Positions 44,095 to 56,124 of a stretch of 64,000 nucleotides of DNA are shown here, piece after piece. Source of the stretch: Coprinus comatus (Eukaryota; Basidiomycota; Agaricomycetes; Agaricales; Agaricaceae); NCBI GenBank assembly GCA_034638255.1, contig JAWPGT010000080.1:36229-100228 (forward strand), written 5' to 3'. A program made the translations under genes and the position numbers. How positions within the stretch are numbered: position 1 is the stretch's first letter; every line of letters starts with the position of its first letter. The notes below the pieces were generated by a model. The model searched no databases. It saw only the letters and a program-made list of their open reading frames with translations, and was not told where the DNA came from.

Positions 44095-45560
44095 CTACTA
44101 TGTAACAAATAACAACCTACTTGAATACGATCTTCAGTCATATTCCCACATAACCAGTAGGCGTTGTAGTAACAGATACAAGTGTAATAATTCTATCAGA
44201 TAAGCTCTCATGAAGGAACATTAACATTTAGACAACTTTTTAAAGCATGGACAGGAAACAATACAACCTTCAATTTGAAAATTTAAAGCATGGGTGGATT
44301 TTTCTCGAGATCTACGGCTGCTGTGTATGAACAGGTTATGTAGTTACAACTTTTGGTATGAGAATTTTAGAGAACACAGAAATAGGAGTGGTGATGTCAT
44401 CATCATCATCAACTCGACTCTTCCCACAGTACACTCTACCAACCCCATGTTCGATCTCTTCGACTCAGCCTCGTATGAGCTTCAGAAAGCTAGGGAAAAT
44501 CTCCATAACCTCTCCTTATTTCGCCCTTTACTCCTGTTGCATTCTTCTTATAGAATGCTGGGTCATTGAACCATTTGAGTATCTCAGGTCACCTCTGGGG
44601 ACTCGGACCTAGCATCATTCTGCTTCATTTGATTCTCGCCACAGATACTCTGAGGCGTGTGACAGTGTCGACTCCTTCAGCATCATCTGTTCATGGCAAT
44701 GGCTCTACCAGGATATGGTTATGCCATCGGTCACATGCGTGGCCTCTACTTTGGATCTTCAACTCTACCGTGTCTTCGATTATGATCAGTTTTCTCTCAT
44801 CGAATGTGGACACTCTCTATGACCTTCCGGAATCTGTCCTACCACAAATTGACGCTATCAACTACATCTTTCGTATATTGGCTATACTCCAACCGTCGGC
44901 CTACTCGTTCTCCAAAAATCCTAAACACGATACTGCGACTGATGCAGAAGAGCATGCTCAACTCGCAGTTTCAAGATAAGGATACACCAAATCACAACCT
45001 AGCTCATCCTCACAAGCAAGACCTGTATGAGTTATATGTGGTGTTGACTCTAACAAGAGAGTGAAGCGTAGATGGGGTGTGCACACGGATGTTCAAACGG
45101 GACAGGTGGTGTAGGATTAGAAAAGGAATAGAGTAGAGGAAAATGAGAATCGTATACGGATCTCTGGTACGTCACAAGCTGATCTGTAATTAGCCAACCA
45201 AGCACCTGATCCTTTCCTCAAACTACATGACAGAGCAACCAGCCAAGTCGCAGATCAACCAAGCGGAATGTATTCCACAAGACCTATGGCTGCGACCCGA
45301 CCCCATTATCACTCGTCGGAATACCTACCCCCAAGCCCAATAAGGTTCCTCCAGAAATAGACACTGTCTTCACCTCAGGTTTCGGAACATCATTATCATT
45401 CACCCAGCAGCAAACCCTGATATACTTATTGATCCTCAAGCTAAACAAGCAACATCGCTTGCTCAATTTCCCGTGGAAAACCCGCAATCAACAATTGCAA
45501 GATCTTTTCCTCATCACCGTGTCTGTCCCCAGCTCAAGCGTCTCTCACTAAGACTTGTCG
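44095..45560 (+). repeat. Block IV copy 2
   Basis: Collinear with 19195-20650. Includes the DUF6535-like 3' fragment (TGATGCAGAAGAGCATGCTC about 44940; CAAGACCTGTATGAG about 45018) and the GGTACGTCACAAG junction at about 45167. Confidence 0.7.
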
Positions 45561-45730
45561 TGTATACAATTACTCAGGACTAGATGATGTGACAAATGGT
45601 GGATGGGTACATTGTGGTTAGGAAGGAGTAATGTGGGTCATGTATACTCTCAATGCAACATCGACGTACCTTAGGTTGTAGATTTATGGGTTTAACTTTG
45701 AGGATCTATCCGAGGCTATAGTATCGGTCT

Positions 45731-45750
45731 GAAAGGACCTGATATAATCC
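45731..45750 (+). promoter_or_regulatory. Conserved TATA-like block of the cysteine-cluster family
   Basis: GAAAGGACCTGATATAATCC, shortly before a decayed ATG at 45781. Confidence 0.4.
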
Positions 45751-45780
45751 GTGTTTTGATTCTCAGCTGTCTTCATTATT

Positions 45781-46260
45781 CATGGATCCAGCCTATCTCT
45801 CGTTCACTACACCTCCATGAATCAATCTAAATCGACCAATGGGGAGGATAGGATGCCACTACCACCTACTATTCCTCCTTAATCCACTCGTGGTCCTGTT
45901 CATCCACCAGTTGCTGACTCGAATGTTCATGACATTAAGAATAGTGAGATTCGAAATCGAGTTTTGATATTTGGACCGAGTTTTTTAAACTGTATAGGCG
46001 TCCTTTTGGAGGTATGGATTTCAAGTTTCAAAAGAGTGCTGAGGCAAGGTTGAAGGGATTGAATAAAGGTGATCCAGAATATGTAAGTGAAATTTCCCGA
46101 CAAGCTCTTTTCCGATGTTGTCACTAAATTTTGTTTTATCTTTATATTTCTAGATTTGCGCGTCATGTACGATCCAATCAGGTTATAGAGCTGGGTGAGA
46201 TCGTAAAAGTATACAATGTCAAGTATGTGTTGTAACACGTCGTACTTGTTCACGTACGAC
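45781..46260 (+). pseudogene. Cysteine-cluster gene relic
   Basis: MDPAYLSFTTPP then a stop. Exon 1 is heavily deleted but ends with LKGLNKGDPEY and the GTAAGTGAAATT donor. Exon 2 (from about 46156) reads ICASCTIQSGYRAG, then TGA in place of the third Cys, then DRKSIQCQVCVVTRRTCSRT. It shows the fullest cysteine pattern of any copy: CX2CX9(C)X6CX2CX6C. The sequence then jumps at 46259 into block I. Confidence 0.6.
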
Positions 46261-47540
46261 TGACATTCAGAATTCTACTGGATATTTATCTGAAATCGGG
46301 ACTGTACACAGTACTGCACTACACTGAGCTATACATGTTTGACTTCGGTGATGAAATCACTTAAGTTGATCGTCAAATAGGTTCGACCTGAGAGCTTACA
46401 TTCAAGAACATATCGAACGCCCGTAACGACTCCAGTGGGGATATCCTCTTTCGTCCAAATTCTTGGCCCATTCTGCTACCATCTACCAGTGCTTTAAAAG
46501 ACTAGGTGTTTTTTTACAACAAGGGTCAGCCAATCCTTCCTCTCATTAAGGGTGCATGTTTTGTTTGTCTGGGCGACTCTGGATATTTAATCAATTATCA
46601 TAAACTATAGCCTATTATATGCCAATATATGTACTTGTTCGGGACATGTACATACTGCTTGTTTGCATAATTCCCATCAGTGGTGTTTGGACTTTGCTTA
46701 ACCAGTGCTAAAAACAGGTAGAAGACTCGGACATTATGCCGAGACATACACATTACACTGTAGGGTCGGAGAAGTGGTAACTGTGCTGAACGTTTGGCAT
46801 TGATGCTGACTATATACCCACAGTTGGTTAAGCGTCAATCCCGAGAAGGTGGTTCAGGTAATGACTATGAGGTTCAAATGTTTTGTTTTGTCGTGTACAC
46901 ATTGCTTACAGACTCAGTGTTGGGACTTGAAAGAAAATCGCTATTTTATATACATATTCATGTTAGTAAGAGCCAGGTTATTTAACACCTTGGTCGGAGA
47001 CGACGAAATATGTTTCACGCATCAAGATTAGGTTCGGTGATGATGTGCAAGCCCGTGCATGGCTATGTTATCGGCTGGAAGCCGCAATCAAAGTGCGGTA
47101 CAGCACCACAAGCTCTCGGCCACAGTAATAGGGTGTCTAAACTGTAATTAGCTATAATCTACACATGCGCAGCATGTTCAAAACAAGATCATAACAGGAA
47201 ATGCTCTATCTACGTCCTGCCCGAATCATAGGCAGCCTCCAGGGACGCGGTTGGTGCAACCCCTTAGTAGTATGACTTTCTTCCTCACATTGCATGTTCA
47301 TCCTCTGACCCACACTTACAAGCAGAAAAATAGATCTTTCGAAGAACATGTTATTAATAGTAAATCAAGTAGACGCTGAACAGCACAATGCTGTACACGT
47401 GTTTGTGTTCGAGGGGCCTGTTACTTAGTATAGGTAGACTGAGTACTGAACGTTGACGTTGAAGTTGACCACCACAGTGTTAACGAATTACTCCTTCTTC
47501 CTCAACATCCAATACCCCCTGACTCAAAACAACATTATCT
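46259..47540 (+). repeat. Block I copy C
   Basis: Nearly identical to 22189-23488, with an internal deletion of about 45 bases near 46470. The hairpin block is at 47046-47098. Confidence 0.85.
47046..47098 (+). other. Conserved hairpin block, copy C
   Basis: Stems CGGCT/AGCCG (47072-47084) and CCGCA/TGCGG (47082-47098) are kept; the 7-base loop is ATCAAAG instead of ATCCCAC. Confidence 0.4.
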
Positions 47541-50500
47541 ATGCCTCACCATCGTGGGGTGAGTGATGCTTTGCTTCAATCTGAATCAATGTATCCTGAC
47601 GAATTCAAAACAGTTTCGCTTACCTGGTTTATATGAATGATTGTTGACACTAGGAAAGTAGCATTTGAAGGTATAGATCCTGTAAGTGAAACTATTTAAT
47701 GTATATTATTATCAAATTTTGAGATATAGATCCATAGGAGTTGAAGGTCGTTGATGAAGCAGCAGATGCAGCAAGATGGGAAGATTTGAACAAAAAAGCC
47801 GAAGCTTTAACAAAGGATACATATACTATTTGGAAGGAAGAGTTACAGAACCTCCTCATTTTCGTAAGCAGTCTGACTACCTCTTTCAAAATTACACTGA
47901 AGATAAATCATCATAGGCCGGTCTCTTTTCAGCCATCGTTACAGCCTTCACCATTGAAGCAGCTAGGACAATACAGGGCGATCCTGCTGACATGACCGTT
48001 CTCTTGTTGCAAACAATTGTTTCTCAGCTTTACAATCAATCGAATCCTCAAGCAAACCTTCCAATTAATCTCCGACCAGAAGTTACTCCTTCCCTTTATG
48101 CTCAACACATCAACCTCTTATACTCTGTCAGCCTTGCGCTCAGCTTAGTTGCCGTTGTTGGAGGAATTGTATGTTTACAGTGGTTGCGAGAGTTTAGTAG
48201 GAATATCACTAGCATGTCAAACAAGGAGGACCTAATGCTACAACAACAACGTCACGAGAGTCTCCAACGCTGGGGTGTTGTAACAATTCTGAACATGTTA
48301 CCACTACTCCTACTCATCGCACTTGGCCTCTTCTTTGCTGGATTCACGTACTCGCAATTAGAATCAAAATCACTCGCATCAGGACCTGTAGTCTCCCTTG
48401 TCGTTATCTCGGGCGTGTTCATCATCTGTACCACCATTCTCCCCACCTGCCAGTTCCTCTTCCTTGTAGGAAAATCAACTGGTGCAAACAACCCTCGACC
48501 CGTCCTTTGTCCATACCGATCACCTCAATCATGGCTTTTTCATGTAATCCTGCAAAAGCTTTTTTTCCTTATCACCAATCTGCCACTATTGAAGATGAAA
48601 TCGGGCTTCTGGAACACATTGAAGGGCATCAGCAGTTGGTTGGAATATGATACGAATGGTGTGAAAAGGTGGAAAGAGAAAGCAGGGGCTGTGGAATCAA
48701 TACATCAATCATTGTTGTGGATATCACGCGAGTACAGACAGGCGACTACTGTTGCCCTGGATGCGTACTCTTGCATGGTATTTGCTTCTTGCCATGGGAT
48801 ACGGATGAAGTTGAAAGCGAAGGATACGCCTGCTGATCTCAAGTGGAATTGGGAGGAGCAAGAGTTGTTGGCATTATTTGAAGGAGAGAATAGCCTCAGC
48901 GATACTGAAATTATCCAGAAGATTCGTGCAAAGGCGGTGATTGATGCAATGGTGGAATGGAATAGGTCAGCTGTCTCATTGAAATGTCCTGCACCTCTGT
49001 CGGATATTTCGGTTTTGGAGAAATCCATTGGTGATATGGGCCGTGATTCTCAAAAAGGTAAAATCTATATATGCTATATATATTCCTTTAGTAATATTTG
49101 CACTAGCTCTCTTAAAAGACATTGCTACTGGCTTGAGGAGTTCAGAGACTACGTGGATTAGTGCTGAGCATGCCGTCGCTGTTGTATGTCATGTGATCGA
49201 TCAAGACTCTTGGCATTGGCATGAGACAATTCCCATTTTGCAAGAACTGTGCAAACGTCCAACCACTCGATCACTTCCTCACATATGTCATCTCTGCAAC
49301 AAACTCCGTGAAATGTACGGCTCAGAGCATAAGTGTGCAGACTTGGTCTATATATTCACCAGAGTCTTTTCTTCTGTGGACTCTGTGGACTACAAAGATG
49401 TTGCACCAATACTTGGCAGGCTGCTTGTGAAATGTAATAAATGCTTTATTGACTGGTGTTCGTCTTCTCATCTACTCTGCCGTCTCTCTCTGACCACCAC
49501 TACTCCTCAGTCGCTGCAGAACACTTCCTCAAAATGATAGAGGACCTTGCCTCGAAGCGTCTCATTGGCAAAGAAGAATCATTGGATAGCATATTTCTCT
49601 ACACTAAACACATCCTACAACACTCATCGGGGCTATCCAGTATACTCCCATCCATCGAAACAACCCTCAACGCAATACTCTCTGCTGCAGAAGAACACGT
49701 TCAACACTCGCGCTCCATATTTTCTGTCCTGCACCCAATACTATTCACCATTCCACACACACTGCTTAGACCAGGCCATCAGGAAGACTTGAAGCCTGTA
49801 TGGGCTGTGATAGACAACTTCAATGTGAGATTGGAGGAGGTATGGGGAATTCATGAGGCTGTTGAGTCTGGTGGTGAAGCATCAGGAAAAATTGAGCATA
49901 TATCCACTTCTGGTACGTTGCAAGTTTATCTCCTCTCATAATATATCTAATAGTCTACTCAAAGTCGAACACACTGGCCAAATCGTTTCAGCAACACACA
50001 TTACTGAGAATCTACCTATGGCCACTACACCGAATCCTATCATTTCCCCATCAACTTCCCTGCAATCCAACAAATGTCATGAAACAGACTTACACGATGA
50101 AATAACTGGCCAAGTCACTCCATCAATACACTCTACTGAAGCACTACCTGAATCTACTACACCCTTGTCACCATCTCCCTTGCAATCCAACAACTTTCAC
50201 GAAACAACCACCACACCGGGTGTTGGCGCTCGAAATCCAGTCTCACCGGTTCTTTCATCATCGCAAGATTTCGAACAACATTCATCTAATAGCATTTTAG
50301 TTGTGCCTGCTAGGCCAGTTATCCCACCAGCCACGAATGTGATTTCAACTTCCGCATCCAGTTGGCCCACATCACCTCTTCCCAACGAGACATCCACCAG
50401 TCAAGATTCACATGTTATCACTCCCTACTCACAATCAGATGGCGCTGGACCTGGGACCATAAACCAAGCCTTGTCCTCTGCGGTACAAGATCTACAAAGA

Positions 50501-50560
50501 ACTCCATCGACTCCATCTCTCCCTACACATTATCATGCTGAAGAGTTGACCGGTCCTTAG
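47541..50560 (+). CDS. DUF6535-domain multipass membrane protein, gene C
   Basis: Proposed exons: 47541-47562, 47662-47681, 47738-47863, 47917-49057, 49119-49457, 49511-49912, 49965-50560. They give 881 residues with all phases consistent. Block I and the first part of the gene (to about 48130) are near-identical to A and E. From about 48430 (CQFLFLVGKSTGANNP; CPYRSPQSWLFHVILQ) it follows gene B closely to the end, including the Ser/Thr/Pro tail and block III. It is therefore a mosaic. Four hydrophobic helices in the first 240 residues predict a membrane protein. I found no internal stop or frameshift once introns are removed. Confidence 0.8.
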
Positions 50561-50589
50561 GCTTGACCACTCGCGTTGGAACAGAATCC

Positions 50590-52580
50590 GTGTAATGAAA
50601 ATACGGTATTTCAATCTCGTGGTTATCCGAAAATATTCGAATTGTCAGAATGAGGGGGTAATATGATTTATTCTTTGGACTCTTATAGTAATGATTGGAG
50701 GAGTCGATGCCAATATATGTAATTATCTCCAACGGTATATGAATATATGTTTGATTCTCAAGGAGTTGAGATGATATATTTATCGTTGGAAAGTTAACGA
50801 AACAAGGATTGAAATAGGAGTCGTAGAAAAGGGTAGATATAGTATATTGTACTAAATTGATAGAGATGTGCTACATACTTATCATATCCATCTCACACAC
50901 CGACATGGTCCTTGTTTCCCTCTTTGAAACTTCTTTTCCAACCTATTGTGCAAACATATTCATTAACGTAACAAAGTACATCTTTCTACTATAAGGTTGC
51001 ACCACGAATTATAATAGCGGGGTGATTTGTATCAAAGATACACAGTACTCTAGTTGCACTGTTTCTTGTTTGTTGTTGCCATAGATCACTATTGAGCGGA
51101 ATACGATGAGACGTCAGTGTATTGAAATTAAAGTTATGAAAGGAGTCGCACCTGTGGCCCTCAGCGAAAGAGATATTGTGGAATACTACCGTCAGGAATA
51201 GGAGCGAAAACCAGGGGGTATATAGATTTAGATTAGGATTCCAACCAACATGAACACTCCAAACTAGATTGTAGAATCTTTACTTCGAAATTTGAGGGAG
51301 ATCCTGATGATGATGAAGTCGATGGTTTGTACCGTAATTTTTGAATTCGGAACTCTTGATACAAGGGTTGTCAGGGGGTAGAAGTTGGTGGTATATGGCG
51401 AATGTTTGTGATACTCGATTCACTTGATCAAAGATTGGGGGTGTCAAAATGAGTTACTTTAAAACGAGGTCAGAATAGGTATGCGTTTCAGGAAATGGAA
51501 TATGTAAAAGAGGAAAAAGGAAAGAAGAAGTAAAAAAAAAAAAACGTAAAACTCACCTCGTTTTCGAGGGTACATACAGACCAACTTCACTCCTCTGGTG
51601 AAATGACATTATCGATCTCTACAACGTCAAAAGAGACAGCCAACAATGTCACAAAACCGAACATACAAAGGATACACCCAAATCTCTTCATCATCCATTT
51701 TCCGTGGTAGGGTTGAGAACGTACGTAGCCTTTTCACGAGTTTAGGAGGTTTCCTGGAGGTTCCTGTAGATGAAAAAGGTTATTAAAGTACGTGAAGGAT
51801 GATTGATGGTGTAGAACAAGGTAGGGAGAAACTCACAAGATAAATATTACTGGTCATTTCGTTTACCAGAATAACCTCGGCGATTCGCTTGCTTGAAGCA
51901 TAGGATTAGCATAAAACACGATCCTAGCTCTGATTGCAACAGGCATTCGAAGCGATGTGGTTGGCTAACGGTGATGGTGGCCTTTAGAATACCACAGTTG
52001 AACGTTGAACGAGACCAGAAACAACTCACCATATACTTGAATAGTTTCATCAAGTTTCCATCTATTCCTGTAGCTTCTATCTCATTTTCCCATTTCTATG
52101 GTGTGTGACGCCTCGACTCTAGTTAAACCTAACCACTGCTCCTGATAAGCAACATTAGTGTGGTGAGCAGCGCCATGAACAATGAGCTGGTGCAGATTTT
52201 ATTGGAGGTGATTGTGTTCGAGACATGTGTTGCTGAAGAGGGGATGATACTCGCTTCAGCGATGGCTTGTATCATGCGCTCGGTTATAACTTCTCGGGTG
52301 GTAATCAAAGTTCCGCGTTTCTTCGACCTTCGCTCGTATGAGGTGAACCTCTTGCATAACCTCTACTCCACGGGCCATTGTGATATGACCTGTCTCTATA
52401 GAAAAACACACAACTGAATGTGTGGATTTTGTTCAGCCAGCATCAGATTGCGTAAATGTGGTATGAAGTCACCCAGACAAGTTGGTGTAAGTAGCGACAG
52501 ATGATTTCAATCAGTGAAAGAAAGTTTGGGCAGTGATGAAGGAGCCTGGTTTGGTCAACATGATTGGATCTGGTCAGCGC
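50590..52580. repeat. Block III copy 2
   Basis: Matches 31640-33690 with small indels. The minus-strand exon candidates recur at about 51560-52095 with the GTGAGT donor kept (51552-51557). In this copy one frame reads like a secretion signal (MKRFGCILCMFGFVTLLAVS) followed by a stop, so coding is doubtful. A run of 13 A lies near 51533. Confidence 0.75.
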
Positions 52581-52600
52581 GTTTCTGGAGGTAGGTGACA

Positions 52601-52608
52601 TTACGTCA
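52601..52608 (+). promoter_or_regulatory. CRE-like octamer TTACGTCA
   Basis: Same context as 33718-33725. Confidence 0.35.
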
Positions 52609-52907
52609 ACATACGTCATACAAGGACAACTTCTCTCCCCTCAACCAGCAACTGCTACGCTCTGCTTCACTCGATCAACGCTGGTTATGTTACTCCTCGG
52701 CTCTTAGTTGCCCGGCTAGTACAAACGAATCATCAGATACCTAGGTCGTTCAGAACGTGTGGTCAACAACACTAGTTTATTCCTCTGGAGCGTGGTGCAT
52801 GTCTCCGCTGCGCAGTGACGATTGCTTTGTTTCGTTTTTTCTTCCTCTTAGCCTAAAAAATTTAGGTTGAGAGTCTGAGGTTCTCTCTTGGGTTCTAGTA
52901 CTGGTCC

Positions 52908-52926
52908 GAAAGGACTTGGTATAATC
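52908..52926 (+). promoter_or_regulatory. Conserved TATA-like block of the cysteine-cluster family
   Basis: GAAAGGACTTGGTATAATC, 107 bases before the ATG at 53015. Confidence 0.4.
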
Positions 52927-53014
52927 AACCTCATTCCCCTCTCTTTCTCTCTGCAGCATCCATCACGTTCCTTGGCTCTTGCGCGTTCACGCAGTCCCTT
53001 CGCCTTCGTCATTC

Positions 53015-54457
53015 ATGGATCTAGTCTATCTCTTCTCTACTACAACTCCCACGAATCAATCTAAATCGACCAATGGGGAGGATGTGATGTCACTACCACT
53101 TATTCATTCACTTTCACCTTCACTTTTACCTGACCCTGATCCCGTTCCTCCATCAGTTACAGCTGACTCGAGTGTTCATGAAGCCATGGATGACGACTCT
53201 GAGGCTGCAAGTAGTGACCAGTCAGTGTATCAACTTGACACTGACAACAGTGAGACTCGAAACCGAGTTTTAGTGTCGGATATTTGATATTTGGGCGGAG
53301 TTTTTTTACACAGTATAGTGTATGGATTCTATGTTTCGAAAGAGTTCTAAGGCATGGTTGAAGGGGTTGAATAAATGAGATCCGGAATAAGTAACTGAAA
53401 TTTCTGACACGCTCTTTTGTCAGTGAATTTCGTTTCATTTGTTTAGATTTACGAGTCCCGTACGATCCAGAGTTCGATATGATCGTAAGCATATACGATA
53501 TTAATTATGTGTCACAGCATGTCGTACTTATTCACGCACGAAAACTTTTTAGAAAACAGGTGATTATGGAGAAATTGTGGTTGGAGGAAAAGGAGTATAA
53601 TTATCTCATGAAACTTGTTCTACCTAGAGGAAGTGGTATTTGCGATGGTCACGTTGGTACTAGTATTCATGAGGATTCCGGGACAGGTTGCCGGGACTGA
53701 GACTAGAACTGGTGTAGATTGCGACTGCGGTCTACCCTTATTACTATGAAGGTGATAAACCCGGTTACGAAACATCCGACTTCGATTTTGATAAGGAAGA
53801 GAGACCCAAGAGCTGATAGAAAGGAATATGGGAATGTGAATGGTTGTGGAGACGACTCGGAAAAAAAGACACCTTATTAGGCTCGTCGGCTTCACACTGA
53901 CATCTCTCTCCTTCTGACACAGTCTCCGGATCTGGGCTTGATTTGGATTCTCATTCTGGTTTTCAAAAGCTGAATCGGAATCCGAAATGGAAGCTGAGTC
54001 GAAGGAAGATGAATTAGAACACGAGACCAAAATGATGATGAAACCCCCTCTGATAAAGAACGTCAAAAGATTGGGTTGGGTTGCATTGTATAGGTCAGAA
54101 GCGACCTGCTTTATACGTGCCGGTGACGCATCAACGTCAAACATCATGCATGAAGATTTCATCACAGAATCTGACGTCCCAGTCACCGGATCTTGCAGAG
54201 AATCCAACTGAAATCGTAGCTTTCAATGTAATGCTTGGACTTCATCTATGCATGGTAGACCTCAACCCACTACCACTCGAGGAGCTCAGAAAGCATCGGT
54301 TGGGCACTCAGCAAGGATTCAAGGCCATCCTGGGAATATAAATGGTCAACCAACTAGGAGCGCCGACAATAGCAAACTTGAATACCCTACTTCAAAACCT
54401 TCAATGTTGTTGGTAGATGTCATGCTGACTCTGGCAGAGAGAACGTCATCAACGTAA
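53015..54457 (+). pseudogene. Cysteine-cluster protein pseudogene, copy 3
   Basis: Same start, same premature TGA after VLVSDI and same lost cysteines as copies 1 and 2. It also has a small deletion near 53800 relative to copy 2. Sharing lesions with copy 2 across 1.4 kb shows descent from one dead copy. Confidence 0.7.
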
Positions 54458-54979
54458 TTAGAATAATACCTAATACCTAGGCTTTGTGTATTCAGTGCAT
54501 TTTGTGAGGTGTTTAGAGAAGTAGAGATTCAACTTTGAATCAAAAATCATGAGGTACAGTCGACACTCTGACCATCGTTCTATTTTAATCCACTATCCAG
54601 GGTGTTGACACATCACGTCATACCAAAGCTCTCTCTCACTTCCCAACACTTTAGTCCTCTGCTTCACTTGATCTGCGCTGGCTGTCTTTTTCTGACGCAG
54701 ATTTGGCCTTCCTCTGGAATCAACACGTCTCTTGGCTACTAGTCTACCGCGTCTCTTGGCACTTTTGCTTATTTTGGGCATTGAACACTCCCGTACTTGT
54801 AGTGGCTTCCAACCATAGGATGCACATTGGAAGCGTACTTGGATAGGTCGTGTATGTTATCATTTGGGCATCTGGATGACGTGGTAGATGATGCATGCAT
54901 GCATTGTGGTTAGGAAGAACTAATATTATTGTGAGTTATGTCATTTATACAGTACGGGTATCTACTCAACGCAGCATCG

Positions 54980-55440
54980 GCTTACCTTTTCAAGCTCTAC
55001 ATCTGTACCCTGTCATACTGCAAGGTGATAAAACAAAGGCCAGCCACAATTCACAAGCGCTCCGTGCCTGGCATATTGGATTTGCCTCGCTTCGCGTCAT
55101 GCGTATTCTCTGCATGAAGTTCTATCGATCCCTGACTTCACAAGACATTGACCGAGGCGCACGATATGGGGTTTACATGGTGATGTCGAGAAAAGTGTGA
55201 AGGGGCTGGAAAAATAGAGGAAAACACAGACCACTGGTACGTCACAAGCCTATCTTTTGTATTCAGCTATATTGATAATGTACTAGAACTACATAAAGAC
55301 ATCAGTAGCATTAAAAATGTCATCGATACTGGAATAATTCATGATTTCAAGATCCCGAACATCATTCATCCAACAATAACCCCGCTCAATACATGTAATC
55401 CTGTTCTCCAAGCCTTAAGCCATCTCTTTCCGTTGTCGCC
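54980..55440 (+). pseudogene. Fragment resembling the DUF6535 3' end
   Basis: Same fragment as 16770 and 36100, ending at GGTACGTCACAAG (about 55237). Confidence 0.35.
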
Positions 55441-55489
55441 ACGAGTATTTCGTTTCCTTTTTCCATTGTACAGAGGAGTCATAAGGAAG

Positions 55490-55950
55490 TCGAGTCAATG
55501 ATCTTTCAGCGGGTATTTCTTGAATCCTATTGGAGTATGTTGTGCATGTATGCGCTGCTCATGCTACAGTTGCAGTTTCTTTGTTCTGTTTTTCTTCTTG
55601 GATTGCTTCAATGATGCTTCTCTTTGGTTTTGACTTCCAGGATTTCTCAGAGGTTCTAATGGAATGTTTAGCGATCGATAGTACCTGTTAATCCCGAAAG
55701 GGCTTGGTATAATCCCCCGTGTTTTGGTTCTCAGTTTTTCTCTCTCTTTCTTGGGATATGGTAATGAGAGTGGAAGTGGGAATGGTCGTGGAGAACGAAA
55801 TGAGACCAGTACAAATATTATCAAGTTCGTCAGGTTCACATCTCTCTCCTTTTGACACACTTCTTATTCTCATTCAAAAGAAGGCGAATCTGAGTCTGAA
55901 GATGAAGATGAATTAGAATATGCTATTACCACACATCTCTATTCTCAACA
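55490..55950 (+). pseudogene. Cysteine-cluster gene relic (upstream block joined to 3' part)
   Basis: Conserved upstream block and GAAAGGGCTTGGTATAATCC (55696-55715), then a jump at about 55755 to the basic end of exon 2 and the acidic exon 3 (EGESESEDEDELEYAITTH). The coding start and cysteine exon are deleted. Confidence 0.55.
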
Positions 55951-56010
55951 TGGTGATTATTGCTCTACTGTTTCGGAATAGTTGATCAATTGACTAGTGT
56001 CCATGTGTCG

Positions 56011-56018
56011 TTACGTCA
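56011..56018 (+). promoter_or_regulatory. CRE-like octamer TTACGTCA upstream of the best cysteine-cluster gene
   Basis: Lies 107 bases before the ATG at 56125 and is followed by AATGACAACCCTCTATTCCC, as in the relic copy at 37.7 kb. Confidence 0.4.
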
Positions 56019-56124
56019 ATGACAACCCTCTATTCCCAACGTTTATTTCTTTGTACAGCGTCTTTCTCTTCCCTTGCACCTTGCTTGTTCACCCACAGTT
56101 CTGTTATCTTCATCTTCATCATTC

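Larger units (their letters stand above)
52580..55440 (+). repeat. Block II copy 3
   Basis: Near-identical to 33690-36560. The boundary with block III is continuous in both copies, so blocks III and II were duplicated together. Confidence 0.88.
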
